Positions 1 through 7,884 of a stretch of DNA of 51,808 nucleotides are shown here, one piece after another. Source of the DNA: Gemmatimonadaceae bacterium (lineage in GTDB: Bacteria > Gemmatimonadota > Gemmatimonadetes > Gemmatimonadales > Gemmatimonadaceae); NCBI GenBank assembly GCA_014379355.1, contig JACMLX010000020.1:1-51808 (forward strand). Direction: 5' to 3'. Position numbers and translations under genes: made by a program. Each line of letters opens with the position of its first letter. Position 1 is the first letter of the stretch. The notes under the pieces are model-generated. The model saw only the letters and a list, made by a program, of their open reading frames with translations. It was not told the origin of the DNA and did no database searches.

Positions 1-777
1 CTGAATTCGCAGCCGAGCACACCGGGTCAGCGTCAGGAAGTGTTCTGCACGAAGGTCGGTAGCACGCATCCCGAGGAGATGTACATCGTCGGTGCCCACA
101 TGGACGGACACGGGTGGGGCGAAGCAGCCAACGATGACGGCTCGGGCACCGCACTGGTGATGGAACTGGCGCGTGTGTTCAGCAGCCCGGACATCACGAC
201 CGAGCGATCGATCCGCTTCGTGCTGTGGAACAACGAGGAAACGGGGCTCAACGGTGCGCGCGCCTATGTCGCACAACGGGCGGCGCTGCAGGGACAGGAA
301 ATGCCGGCCGGTTCGGGCAAGTATCCCGAGCCGAAATGGCTCGGGATGATCCAGCATGACATGATGATGTTCGATCACGGCATGCCGAAGGCCGACAGCA
401 CGATCCCGAAGGAGCAGCGACCGGAAGCCGATGTGAACATCGAATTCCAGTCGGCCTCGAAGTTCGCCGCGCAGTCGCAGGCGCTGGCGTGGATTCTGCA
501 CGGCGCGAACGAGAAGTTCGCGACCGATTATCCTGCGTCCGTCGGTCCGCACATGACCAACACCGACTCCGGGCCTTTCCAGGATCTCGTGGCGGCCATC
601 AGCCTGCGCGAGAACGAACGCGGCTCACAGATCGGCAGTGGCTGGGATCCGCACTGGCATCAGCCGACGGATGTCTTCTCCACCTTTTCGGACAAGGACT
701 TCCGGCTGGGCCTGAACGCCGCGCAGACCACATTCGGCGCACTGGCCACACTCACCGGCGCGACGCTGCGACGGTAA
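1..777 (+). CDS. M28 family zinc peptidase, C-terminal part (5' end outside window)
   Basis: The frame is open to the left edge, so only the C-terminal ~258 residues are visible. Seen: a zinc-ligand region (VGAHMDGHG, then ANDDGSGTA), a NNEETG segment carrying the catalytic Glu pair, an IQHDMM acidic ligand region, TNTDSGPF and a late WDPHWHQPTD histidine. This order (H, D, EE, D, H) is that of the co-catalytic di-zinc aminopeptidases and carboxypeptidases of family M28. Known for the family: most are exported exopeptidases that release N-terminal residues from peptides. A signal peptide would lie outside the window. The gene ends 71 bases before the sigma factor gene and probably belongs to another transcript. 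Family call is firm; substrate is unknown. Confidence 0.93.
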   Translation: MNSQPSTPGQRQEVFCTKVGSTHPEEMYIVGAHMDGHGWGEAANDDGSGTALVMELARVFSSPDITTERSIRFVLWNNEETGLNGARAYVAQRAALQGQEMPAGSGKYPEPKWLGMIQHDMMMFDHGMPKADSTIPKEQRPEADVNIEFQSASKFAAQSQALAWILHGANEKFATDYPASVGPHMTNTDSGPFQDLVAAISLRENERGSQIGSGWDPHWHQPTDVFSTFSDKDFRLGLNAAQTTFGALATLTGATLRR

Positions 778-848
778 GGAAGCTGGTGCACGTTGGAGGA
801 TCGCGGCCGACCGGATAAACGCCGTGACCGCGGACGGCATCAAAGGGT

Positions 849-1445
849 GTGTCCGTCAGCGCAACCATCCGCCTCCCCGTGCCACTCGCCAGCGCCGATA
901 CGGTCGATCGCACGATTCGAGAGGCGCAGCGGGGCGACGAGATCGCCTTCGCTGCGCTGTACGACTCGCATGCGGCCCGTGTCCACGCCATCTGCCTCGG
1001 GTTGTCGGGCGATCGCGCCGCAGCTGCGGAATTGACGCAGGATGTCTTCGTGCGCGTGTGGGAGAAGCTGACGGCATATCGCGGCGAGTCGTCGTTTGCG
1101 ACATGGCTGCATCGTGTCGCGGTGAACACGGTGCTCGAGTCGAAGCGCAGCGATCGACGCCGATCGGTGCGTGTGATGATCGCCGCCGATTTCGCCGGGA
1201 TGCAGGACGAAACCGTCGGCATGCTGCCGGACCGGGCCGGCGTGGCGCACGACACCGGCCTCGCGATCGATCTCGAGACGGCGATCCTCCGCCTGCCCGC
1301 CGGCGCGCGTGCCGTGTTCATCCTGCACGATGTCGAGGGGTATCAGCACGCGGAAATCGGGGAACGGCTGTCGATAGCGGAAGGCACATCCAAGGCGCAC
1401 CTGTTCCGGGCGCGCCGACTGCTGCGGGAGATGCTCGCGCCATGA
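849..1445 (+). CDS. ECF-type RNA polymerase sigma factor
   Basis: This 198-residue protein has the two-domain layout of extracytoplasmic-function sigma-70 factors. Region 2 spans about residues 25-95 (AALYDSHAARVHAIC, then LTQDVFVRVWEKL and SSFATWLHRVAVNTV). Region 4 spans about 140-195 (LPAGARAVFILHDVEGYQHA, then a helix-turn-helix around EIGERLSIAEGTSKAHLFRA). Region 3 is absent, as usual for ECF factors. The start is GTG; no better in-frame ATG precedes region 2. The stop overlaps the ATG of the next gene (ATGA), a zinc-finger anti-sigma factor, so the two are translationally coupled. Inference: it controls an envelope regulon including its own operon. No promoter was recognised. Confidence 0.93.
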   Translation: MSVSATIRLPVPLASADTVDRTIREAQRGDEIAFAALYDSHAARVHAICLGLSGDRAAAAELTQDVFVRVWEKLTAYRGESSFATWLHRVAVNTVLESKRSDRRRSVRVMIAADFAGMQDETVGMLPDRAGVAHDTGLAIDLETAILRLPAGARAVFILHDVEGYQHAEIGERLSIAEGTSKAHLFRARRLLREMLAP

Positions 1446-1984
1446 CCTGTCAGGACTTCGACGACCAGTTCGATGCGTATGCGCGCGGTGCGCTGCGCGA
1501 TGATGCGGCCACCGCGCTGGAACAGCACGCGGCGGATTGTGCCGTGTGTGCCAGTCGACTCGAACGATTGCCACAGATTGATGTCAGCATGTACATGCCC
1601 GCGCTGCCTTCCGGCGTGCGCGACGCGACCCTCGCCGCCATTCGTCGAAAGCCGGCGATTTCCGTGCGTGGACGGTGGATCGCGTCGGCAATCCTCGCGG
1701 CCGCAGCGGCGCTCGCGTTCGTGACGCTGCCCGAGTGGCGCCGCTCGCGTGCGGCTGCGTACGTGGCCGCACCACAAGACACGCTCGTCCGGACAGGCCC
1801 GGCCGCCACGACACTCGCAACCGACCGTGCGAAAACGGAGTTCCAGGCGATCGATGCTGCGGAGCGCGAACTCCTCAGCGCGATCGCCGTCGCCCCGGAT
1901 GATGCGCAGCTGCGCGCGTTTCTCACGTCCGTGAAGGCGCAGCGTGAAGAATTGCGCCGTCGTGTCGAGGCGGCGCACACGTGA
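1442..1984 (+). CDS. Anti-sigma factor with N-terminal zinc finger and one membrane segment
   Basis: 180 residues, starting at the ATG that overlaps the sigma factor stop. Residues His29, Cys33 and Cys36 (HAADCAVC) form the HxxxCxxC signature of ZAS-type anti-sigma factors, with an extra Cys3. A hydrophobic stretch at about residues 80-97 (IASAILAAAAALAFVTL) is a single membrane anchor. The C-terminal ~80 residues, predicted periplasmic, are helical and charged. Known for the family: the ZAS domain sequesters the cognate ECF factor at the membrane until a signal releases it. Its stop overlaps a GTG in the next frame by four bases (GTGA). Partner and role follow from the operon; the signal is unknown. 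Confidence 0.9.
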   Translation: MTCQDFDDQFDAYARGALRDDAATALEQHAADCAVCASRLERLPQIDVSMYMPALPSGVRDATLAAIRRKPAISVRGRWIASAILAAAAALAFVTLPEWRRSRAAAYVAAPQDTLVRTGPAATTLATDRAKTEFQAIDAAERELLSAIAVAPDDAQLRAFLTSVKAQREELRRRVEAAHT

Positions 1985-2001
1985 GAGGTCAGGGCCAGCG
2001 A

Positions 2002-2835
2002 ATGCGCATCCTGTGGCGGGCGATGATTCTCGTTGCCGGTGTCGCCGTACCGCTCTGCGCACAGGAACGCGTGCACCGAGGCATCCCCGCGTCGCCGTCG
2101 GTTTCGATGCGCGTGTGGGTGCCGTCGGGCACGGTGCGCATTGCCGTCTGGAATCGTGATTCGATCGACGTGAGCGGGACCATGAGCGCGTCCGCGTCGC
2201 TGTTCGGTGGTGGCAATCGAGAGTACGCCAAGTTCGGCATCGAGCCGTTGCGCACCGGCGACACTCGCCTTCCCGAGGCGGACCTGGTGGTGACCGTGCC
2301 GCGCGCCGCGCACGTGTGGGTGAAGATGACGGCCGGCACCATCGAGACCGATGGTACGGCCGGCGAGATCGAGCTCTACACCGTGGGCGGTCGTATCATC
2401 GTGCAGCGTGCGACCGGTGTCACATCCGTCGAATCGATCGACGCGTCGGTGACCATCTCAGCCAGTCGAGGCGACATCCGCGTGCGCGGTGGCAAGGGTG
2501 CGCTGCAGCTCGTCGACGTCGCCGGCACGGCATCGGTGACGTCGGTCAGCGGGCGTGTCGAGATCCGTGGAGCCTCGGCGCCGGAGGGTCGTATCGAGGC
2601 GCTCGGTGGTGACATCGCCGTCGACGTGCTTCAGCTCAAGGGTGTGGTCCTCGACCTGCAGACACACAGCGGCGCGATCAGCGCGGTCGTGCGTCGCCCT
2701 GCCGTGCCGCTACTCGATCTTGTCTCCCGTTCCGGTCGCGTGACGAACGCGGCACCGACTGGTCAGCGCGTCAACGGGAGCATCACCGCGCGCTCCTTTC
2801 GCGGTCCGATCACCATCGAGCTGCGAACGAAATAA
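2002..2835 (+). CDS. Exported DUF4097-like beta-repeat protein
   Basis: Third gene of the sigma/anti-sigma operon. The ATG at 2002 gives a clean signal peptide (MRILWRAMILVAGVAVPLCA, then Q). An in-frame GTG at 1981 overlaps the anti-sigma stop and is the alternative start. The mature part is a run of short beta strands with regular glycine turns (GTIETDGTAGEIELYTVGG, SASRGDIRVRGGKGALQLVD). This is the right-handed helical pattern of the DUF4097 'putative adhesin' family. The protein ends with strand-rich SFRGPITIELRTK. Known: DUF4097 proteins are often found with ECF or anti-sigma systems. Function is unknown; a cell-surface or periplasmic sensor or effector role is inference. Confidence 0.8.
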   Translation: MRILWRAMILVAGVAVPLCAQERVHRGIPASPSVSMRVWVPSGTVRIAVWNRDSIDVSGTMSASASLFGGGNREYAKFGIEPLRTGDTRLPEADLVVTVPRAAHVWVKMTAGTIETDGTAGEIELYTVGGRIIVQRATGVTSVESIDASVTISASRGDIRVRGGKGALQLVDVAGTASVTSVSGRVEIRGASAPEGRIEALGGDIAVDVLQLKGVVLDLQTHSGAISAVVRRPAVPLLDLVSRSGRVTNAAPTGQRVNGSITARSFRGPITIELRTK

Positions 2836-2900
2836 ACGCGGGATCGTGCACCGGCATCCAATGTTCGCGAACGACGATTCACGACTCACTGGAGCTTCCC

Positions 2901-3398
2901 ATGATGCTGGCACTGACACTCCCGGTTACGAAATTGATCACGATGGCAGCGGTCTCGCTGTCGGCACTGTTCGGTCCTCCGCGCATTCAGGTGACGGAGG
3001 TCACGCCCGGTCACACTGCGCCGGCGGGCGCTGTGCTGCTCGTCGAGGGCCATCATCATCAGGAGTCCGCGACCCTGACGATCACTGGTCGCGCCGAGGG
3101 CATGAAGAACGGCCAGCGCATCACGCTGCCGCTGAAACTGGACCCGGCTGGTGGGGGTCGCTTTGCGGTGATGCGTCAATGGACAGTCGGCACACCGTGG
3201 GTCCTCGTGCTGGCGGCAGGTCAGGGCGAGGACGGTGCCCATGGCGTTGCCGAGGCGCTCGTGAAGATCGATGCGAGCGGAAAACTCGTCGGAATCGAAT
3301 ATCCTGCGGCTGGGTGGATCGGCACGTCGAACACGCCGAAGCGCACGTCGACAGACGCGATCAACAGCGTCCTGCTCACGCTCGCGTCGAAGCGATAG
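2901..3398 (+). CDS. Hypothetical exported protein
   Basis: 165 residues, not recognised as a named family. The ATG at 2901 has a GGAG about nine bases upstream. The N terminus (about residues 1-25, MMLALTLPVTKLITMAAVSL) is hydrophobic with a lysine at position 11 and could be a signal peptide or anchor. The rest is beta-rich, with a His cluster (EGHHHQESATLTITGRAEG) and a final basic tail. It follows the DUF4097 gene by 65 bases on the same strand and may be in the same transcript. A strong hairpin follows the stop. Confidence 0.7.
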   Translation: MMLALTLPVTKLITMAAVSLSALFGPPRIQVTEVTPGHTAPAGAVLLVEGHHHQESATLTITGRAEGMKNGQRITLPLKLDPAGGGRFAVMRQWTVGTPWVLVLAAGQGEDGAHGVAEALVKIDASGKLVGIEYPAAGWIGTSNTPKRTSTDAINSVLLTLASKR

Positions 3399-3412
3399 AC
3401 GCTCGCCACGGT

Positions 3413-3450
3413 CGCGCGCACACGTCTGCGGTTCCGGACGTGTGCGCGCG
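3413..3450. terminator. Perfect 14-bp stem hairpin between convergent genes
   Basis: Bases 3413-3426 (CGCGCGCACACGTC) are exactly complementary to 3437-3450, with a 10-base loop. The hairpin lies between the stop of the plus-strand gene at 3398 and the stop of the minus-strand gene at 3507. There is no long T run on either side, so it is not a textbook intrinsic terminator, but position and stability fit a bidirectional terminator. Confidence 0.6.
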
Positions 3451-3506
3451 ATCTCGTTATCCCTGATCGTCCGAGTGCGGTATGCGCATCGGGCGTCGTG
3501 CGCTGT

Positions 3507-4772
3507 TCACGGTGGATGCGCCCGTTCGAGCGGTATCGCGTACGCTACGCACGGCAGTCGTTGTGTTTCGCTGCGACGGAATCCCGGCAGGAAGACGCTG
3601 TTGGGCGCCGCGAGTCGCACGGCCATCGAATCCACGGCAGCGTCGGGCGTCACGCGCAGGTGGATCGAGAGACGATTGACGGCCGCGGACAGCGTCGTGA
3701 CGGCCCGCGCGTCGAGCAGGTCTGCCGGGAACGCCGTGCACACCGACAGCGCCACGCGATATACCGCGCCGAGCGCATCGACTGCCGGTTCGTACGGCCG
3801 GCGCGCATCGAAGCGCACCGATGCCAGCGCGGCATCCTGCATCTGCGCGGCGATCAGTCGCCGCGCCTCGACGACGGTGATCGGTCCGATGAGTTCGCGA
3901 TACGAGCGACCACGCGACCCGCCGATGGTTCGAGCCAGCGCTTCCTCCGCCACGTACGGAATCGACGAGCCACGCACGTCCACCTTCGCGTAGACACTCT
4001 TGAGTGCGACGTGCACCAGTTCGTGCGAGGCGATGCCGTTCGCACGGGACGCGGCGAATATCGTCGCGCCGATGCCCGGTTCCGAGAGCGTCCAGTCGCT
4101 GAAGACACCATCGATCCAGCCGATCGGGAATTGCGCCGCGAACTGTTGCTGGTTGGCAAACAGGAATGCGAGCAGCGGCGTGTCCTCGTGCACGCCGAGC
4201 AGCGCTTCGAGTTGCGCGAGGGTATCGGAGACGGCGGCCGCGACCGATCCTGGTAGACCAGGTGCGATCAACGCACTGATACGTCCGGACGTCACCGGTG
4301 TCATGCCGTGTGCGAGCGCGTGCAGCGCCATCGGTGCGAGCGGAGCCTCGCGTTCCAGCGTGCCACCCATGCTCAGTGCGCGCAACAGCGCGCCGCGCTC
4401 GTATGCGCACAACGTGCGTGGGCGCGTGTCACCACGGCCTCGCGAAGCGACCGACACGACGCGATCGGCGGAACGCACGCCGGTCATCCAGAACGCAAGC
4501 AGGCTGGTGTCGAAGTGTTCGAGGAGGCTCGAGAGCTGCTGCCGATCAGGCGCGGGGGCAGAATTCGGGCGCCGCATAGCAACATCGCGATCGGCGGGAG
4601 TTACCTCGATTCCCGTCATCGACGCTGCCGCGATCGGCGGACAGTCCCGGAGTGCTGCGTTCGCGCCGCCGGCCTCCGGATTCGCGCTCGCACGTGACAC
4701 CGTGCGCGGTCCGCCGCCGGCCGCACATCCGCATACCGCGAGCAGCAGCACCACACAGCGGAAGGCAGGCAT
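3507..4772 (-). CDS. Putative zinc metallopeptidase lipoprotein (HELVH)
   Basis: About 421 residues from the ATG at 4772, chosen because it starts a compact lipoprotein-like signal (MPAFRCVVLLLAVCGCAAGG) with a lipid-attachment Cys near residue 16. A GTG 39 bases upstream is possible. The body contains ASHELVHVALKSVY, an HExxH zinc-binding motif at about residues 250-254. IPYVAEEALA follows about 20 residues later and could supply a glutamate third ligand, as in gluzincin peptidases. The flanking ~200 residues on each side match nothing I recognise. Most likely an outer-membrane-anchored, extracytoplasmic peptidase. Family assignment is tentative and activity unproven. Confidence 0.7.
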   Translation of the reverse strand: MPAFRCVVLLLAVCGCAAGGGPRTVSRASANPEAGGANAALRDCPPIAAASMTGIEVTPADRDVAMRRPNSAPAPDRQQLSSLLEHFDTSLLAFWMTGVRSADRVVSVASRGRGDTRPRTLCAYERGALLRALSMGGTLEREAPLAPMALHALAHGMTPVTSGRISALIAPGLPGSVAAAVSDTLAQLEALLGVHEDTPLLAFLFANQQQFAAQFPIGWIDGVFSDWTLSEPGIGATIFAASRANGIASHELVHVALKSVYAKVDVRGSSIPYVAEEALARTIGGSRGRSYRELIGPITVVEARRLIAAQMQDAALASVRFDARRPYEPAVDALGAVYRVALSVCTAFPADLLDARAVTTLSAAVNRLSIHLRVTPDAAVDSMAVRLAAPNSVFLPGFRRSETQRLPCVAYAIPLERAHPP

Positions 4773-4872
4773 CGAGGCTGGAGGGAGGTTCGAGCGCGAC
4801 GTCGCGGTCACAGGTGCATCCGGTCCCGTGTGCGTGACGCGGGGTGTGCCCGCATCGCGCAGACCGCCAAGC

Positions 4873-5733
4873 CTACACGGTCGCCCCGCTCCGCGCCTTC
4901 CCGATCACCGCGAAATCTTCACTGCCCTGCCCATTCGCGATCTCTTCGTCCATCCGCGCGGCGAGTGCACTGAGCAACGGCGTCGGCGCATCGCCCGCCG
5001 TCTCGAGCATCAGGCGCAGATCCTTGCGCGCGACGTCGAGCGTGAAATTCGGCTCGTACTTTCCCGTCGCCATCATCGTGCCACGCAGACCGAGCGGTCC
5101 GTTGAGGTTCACCTTCGCGAGCATTTCCAGCGCGCCGGCCCGGTCCACGTTCGCGCTGTCCGCGAGTCGCATCACGTCGGCAATCACGCCGACCACCGAC
5201 AATCCCGCCGCGTTGCCGAGCAGCTTGTACACCGACGCGAGATCGCTCCGTTCGCCGAGATACCACAGTTCACCGGTCATTTCCGCGAGTGCCTCGCGCA
5301 CCGACTCGAATCGCGCGGCCGGACCAGCCACCAGCATCAGGCCTTTCGCAGTGCGCGCGGCACCGGGGCCCATCATCACCGGCGCATGCAGATACTTGAT
5401 GCCGACTGATTCCAGCGCAGCGGCGCGCGCCGCCGTGCGCGCGGGCAGCGTCGTCGTGTGATCGATGATCACCGCATCGGGATGCAGCGCGGCCTGGAAA
5501 TCCGCGATCGTCTCGTCGACGGTATCGTCGTCCAGCAGCACCAGGTGCACGCGATCGGCGCCTCGCACCGCTTCGGCCGATGATTCGGCGGCCGTAGCAC
5601 CGAGTGCAGTGAGCGGGTCCGTCTTCGCCTTCGTGCGATTCCAGACCACCAGTTCGGTTGCGCCACGCGTCAGGAAGCCCTCGGCGAAGCCGCTGCCGAG
5701 CAGCCCCGTTCCCAAAACGGCAATTCGTGTCAT
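4873..5733 (-). CDS. NAD(P)-dependent beta-hydroxyacid dehydrogenase (3-hydroxyisobutyrate dehydrogenase / GLYR-like)
   Basis: 286 residues from the ATG at 5733, directly before the nucleotide-binding strand MTRIAVLGTGLLGSGFAEGF (GxGxxGxG). WNRTKAK follows strand 2 and carries the Arg typical of NADP preference. HAPVMMGPGAARTAKGLMLV sits where the family has its substrate-loop signature. YKLLGNAAGLSVVGV holds the conserved catalytic Lys and nearby Asn, and FTLDVARKDLRLMLE is the usual C-terminal helix with the second KD motif. Known for the family: reversible oxidation of 3-hydroxyisobutyrate, tartronate semialdehyde or similar short acids. The gene is monocistronic in appearance. Substrate cannot be told from sequence; the imine reductase subgroup is an alternative. 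Confidence 0.88.
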   Translation of the reverse strand: MTRIAVLGTGLLGSGFAEGFLTRGATELVVWNRTKAKTDPLTALGATAAESSAEAVRGADRVHLVLLDDDTVDETIADFQAALHPDAVIIDHTTTLPARTAARAAALESVGIKYLHAPVMMGPGAARTAKGLMLVAGPAARFESVREALAEMTGELWYLGERSDLASVYKLLGNAAGLSVVGVIADVMRLADSANVDRAGALEMLAKVNLNGPLGLRGTMMATGKYEPNFTLDVARKDLRLMLETAGDAPTPLLSALAARMDEEIANGQGSEDFAVIGKARSGATV

Positions 5734-5875
5734 CGGCCCGGACTCTGCTCGAGGGTTCATTTCCAGCACTGTGCGACAAGTTGGGCGTTGGCAAACTGCC
5801 GATTCGTCACGCAATGAAGAATAGCAGGTCAGGCAATGACGCCGAGCACGACCGCAGCAGCGCGAATGTCGCGCG

Positions 5876-6559
5876 CTAACGAAAGGTCACATCGCCCGCC
5901 GGACACCCGAGCACGATCGTCATGTGAGGCGTGTCACCCTTCGCGACAGAAACGTTCACTCCCGTTGTCGCAAGAAATTTCGTCAGAGGCGCCGGATCCG
6001 GTTCCGTCAATGTTGCGGACCGAAACGAGCAGCCCGTTGGCGACTGTGTACTCGGATGCGGAGTGCCGGCTCCCCACGCGATGAAGAACGGTGCCGCATC
6101 AAGACCTGCACCGCTCACTTCTGCTGTCTGCCATCGCAGTTGCACACCGTCAGGCCGAGCGCGCGCGCCGGGACGAATCTCGGAGACCGAGAAGCCCGCG
6201 CTGCGCAGATTCGTCACGACTCGGGCGAGATCCGTGGAGTGCAGTGCCCAGCCCACCGGCGTGAGCGTCGGAAACGCGATGCGCGCATCCGGCTTGGTGC
6301 CGCCTTCGTGCGACGGCGCGAGAATCTCCACGTAACTCCCGTCGCCGAGCGAGGCGAGCGCGTTCTGCGTGCCACGCCCTGGGTGTACGCCACCCTTCAC
6401 CGGTGTGATACCCGTGCGTTGCGCGAACTCCGCCATGCCTCGATCGAGATCGTTCACACCCAGGATCAGGTGGTCGATTCCGATTCCCGTTTCGCGTGCG
6501 GTCTGTGCATCCATGCGCGTCGTGACCACGAACATCGTCGTGACGGCGATGGTCGCCAT
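5876..6559 (-). CDS. VOC / Glyoxalase_3-like protein, exported
   Basis: 227 residues from the ATG at 6559. The N terminus (MATIAVTTMFVVTTRMDAQT) looks like a short signal peptide. The domain begins IDHLILGVNDLDRGMAEFAQ, runs through GGVHPGRGTQNALASLGDG and YVEILAP, and repeats the paired beta-alpha-beta-beta-beta units of the vicinal oxygen chelate fold. It matches the Glyoxalase_3 branch best (early His in DHL, YVEILAP with the Glu). Known: VOC proteins bind a metal and act as glyoxalases, dioxygenases or binding proteins. It is divergent from the AraC-type gene at 6657, with ~97 bases for shared control. Substrate unknown. The frame is open further upstream without signal-like sequence. Confidence 0.82.
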   Translation of the reverse strand: MATIAVTTMFVVTTRMDAQTARETGIGIDHLILGVNDLDRGMAEFAQRTGITPVKGGVHPGRGTQNALASLGDGSYVEILAPSHEGGTKPDARIAFPTLTPVGWALHSTDLARVVTNLRSAGFSVSEIRPGARARPDGVQLRWQTAEVSGAGLDAAPFFIAWGAGTPHPSTQSPTGCSFRSATLTEPDPAPLTKFLATTGVNVSVAKGDTPHMTIVLGCPAGDVTFR

Positions 6560-6656
6560 GTGACATGTGGCACGCGACACAGCGCGCCAACGCGTCGCCC
6601 GCAGCGACAGTGCAGCCCCTCGCGTCAGTTCCTGTCCGGACATACACTCCCTCCGA

Positions 6657-7826
6657 GTGATTTCCTTCGGTACACGCAGCATCCTGCTGCTCATTGGCAC
6701 CGTCCACGGGCTGGTGCTTGCGGCCCTGCTGCTCCGCGCGCCAGGCAATCGTGTCGCGAATCGGCTGCTCGCGCTCCTGCTCACGCTCGTCGCGCTGCGC
6801 ATCGTTCCGTACATCATCGGCTTTGCGGGATTCTACGATGCATATCCGTGGCTCACGTACCTGCCCTACGACTGGTCCCTGGGCTATGGCGCGGTAATCT
6901 GGCTGTACGCGCGCGTGATCTGCAGCGGCGGGTTGCCTGCGCACTGGCGCTGGCATCTCGTGCCCGCGGCGGTGCAGGGCGTGTACTACTGCGTCCTGTT
7001 CGTGCAGCCACTGACGTTCAAGAACGCGTACAACGGCACGATTCATGATCCGATCGTCGCGCCGATCGAGTCAGCGTTGACGATGCTCTCGATGGCCGGC
7101 TACCTGGTGCTCGCAGGGCGCGACTACAGCCGATATCAGCGCTGGCTTGATGCCGACCTGTCCAATCGCGAGGATTTCCGGCTCGACTGGCTGCGGCTCT
7201 TTCTGGTCGCCTTCGGGGTCACGCTGCTGTTGTGGGGCGTCACGCTCTTCGCTGATGCGTTCGTCAAGCCGCTTGACTATTTCGATCGCTTCCCGTTGTA
7301 CCTGTGGTTCTCCGCCCTGATCTACGCGCTCGGCCTGGGTGGTCTGCGCAACGCGAACAAGGTGTATCCGCGTCCGGCAAGCGCAGTCGGCGGTCGCGAA
7401 GACACCGTGACCGACATCGGCGATGTCGCGGAGCCCGGGACGACGGCGCCGTTGGAGCGCCAGCAGGACTGGGCTGCCATGGGGCAGAAGTGGAGCACGT
7501 TGGTCCGGCAGTCCGACTGGTGGCGCGATCCCGACCTGACGGCGCCCCTCCTTGCCCGGCACCTCGCCACCAACACCACCTACCTGTCCCGCGCCCTGAA
7601 CGACGGTCTCGGACAGAACTTCAACGAGTTCGTGAATCGGATCAGGGTGGAGGCGGTCCAGGCGGAACTGTCGCGACCGGAGAGCGATCGGGACGTGCTC
7701 GTCATCGCGCTTGACGCCGGCTTCAACTCCAAGGCCTCGTTCAATCGCGTCTTCAAGCGCGTCACCGGGCAGACGCCAACCGAATTCCGGCGTCAGAACG
7801 AGTCGATCACGTCTCAACTTCAGTAA
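6657..7826 (+). CDS. AraC-family transcription regulator with seven-helix membrane N terminus
   Basis: 389 residues from a GTG at 6657. No ATG lies between it and the first membrane helix; an in-frame GTG at 6567 is less likely. Seven hydrophobic segments fill residues ~5-240, including ILLLIGTVHGLVLAALLL, WHLVPAAVQGVYYCVLFV, LFLVAFGVTLLLWGVTLF and LYLWFSALIYALGLGGL. A linker leads to a C-terminal AraC DNA-binding domain (~275-385) with its two helix-turn-helices (LLARHLATNTTYLSRALND and VIALDAGFNSKASFNRVFKR, then TGQTPTEFRR). Such regulators are thought to sense a membrane or external ligand and act from the membrane. Targets may include the divergent VOC gene or the S41 peptidase downstream; this is inference from position. 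Confidence 0.9.
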   Translation: MISFGTRSILLLIGTVHGLVLAALLLRAPGNRVANRLLALLLTLVALRIVPYIIGFAGFYDAYPWLTYLPYDWSLGYGAVIWLYARVICSGGLPAHWRWHLVPAAVQGVYYCVLFVQPLTFKNAYNGTIHDPIVAPIESALTMLSMAGYLVLAGRDYSRYQRWLDADLSNREDFRLDWLRLFLVAFGVTLLLWGVTLFADAFVKPLDYFDRFPLYLWFSALIYALGLGGLRNANKVYPRPASAVGGREDTVTDIGDVAEPGTTAPLERQQDWAAMGQKWSTLVRQSDWWRDPDLTAPLLARHLATNTTYLSRALNDGLGQNFNEFVNRIRVEAVQAELSRPESDRDVLVIALDAGFNSKASFNRVFKRVTGQTPTEFRRQNESITSQLQ

Positions 7827-7884
7827 TTCGGCACGATTTGCAGGATTCGCGACGCTGAAGGTGGCCCACGAGCGCACTCTCGTC

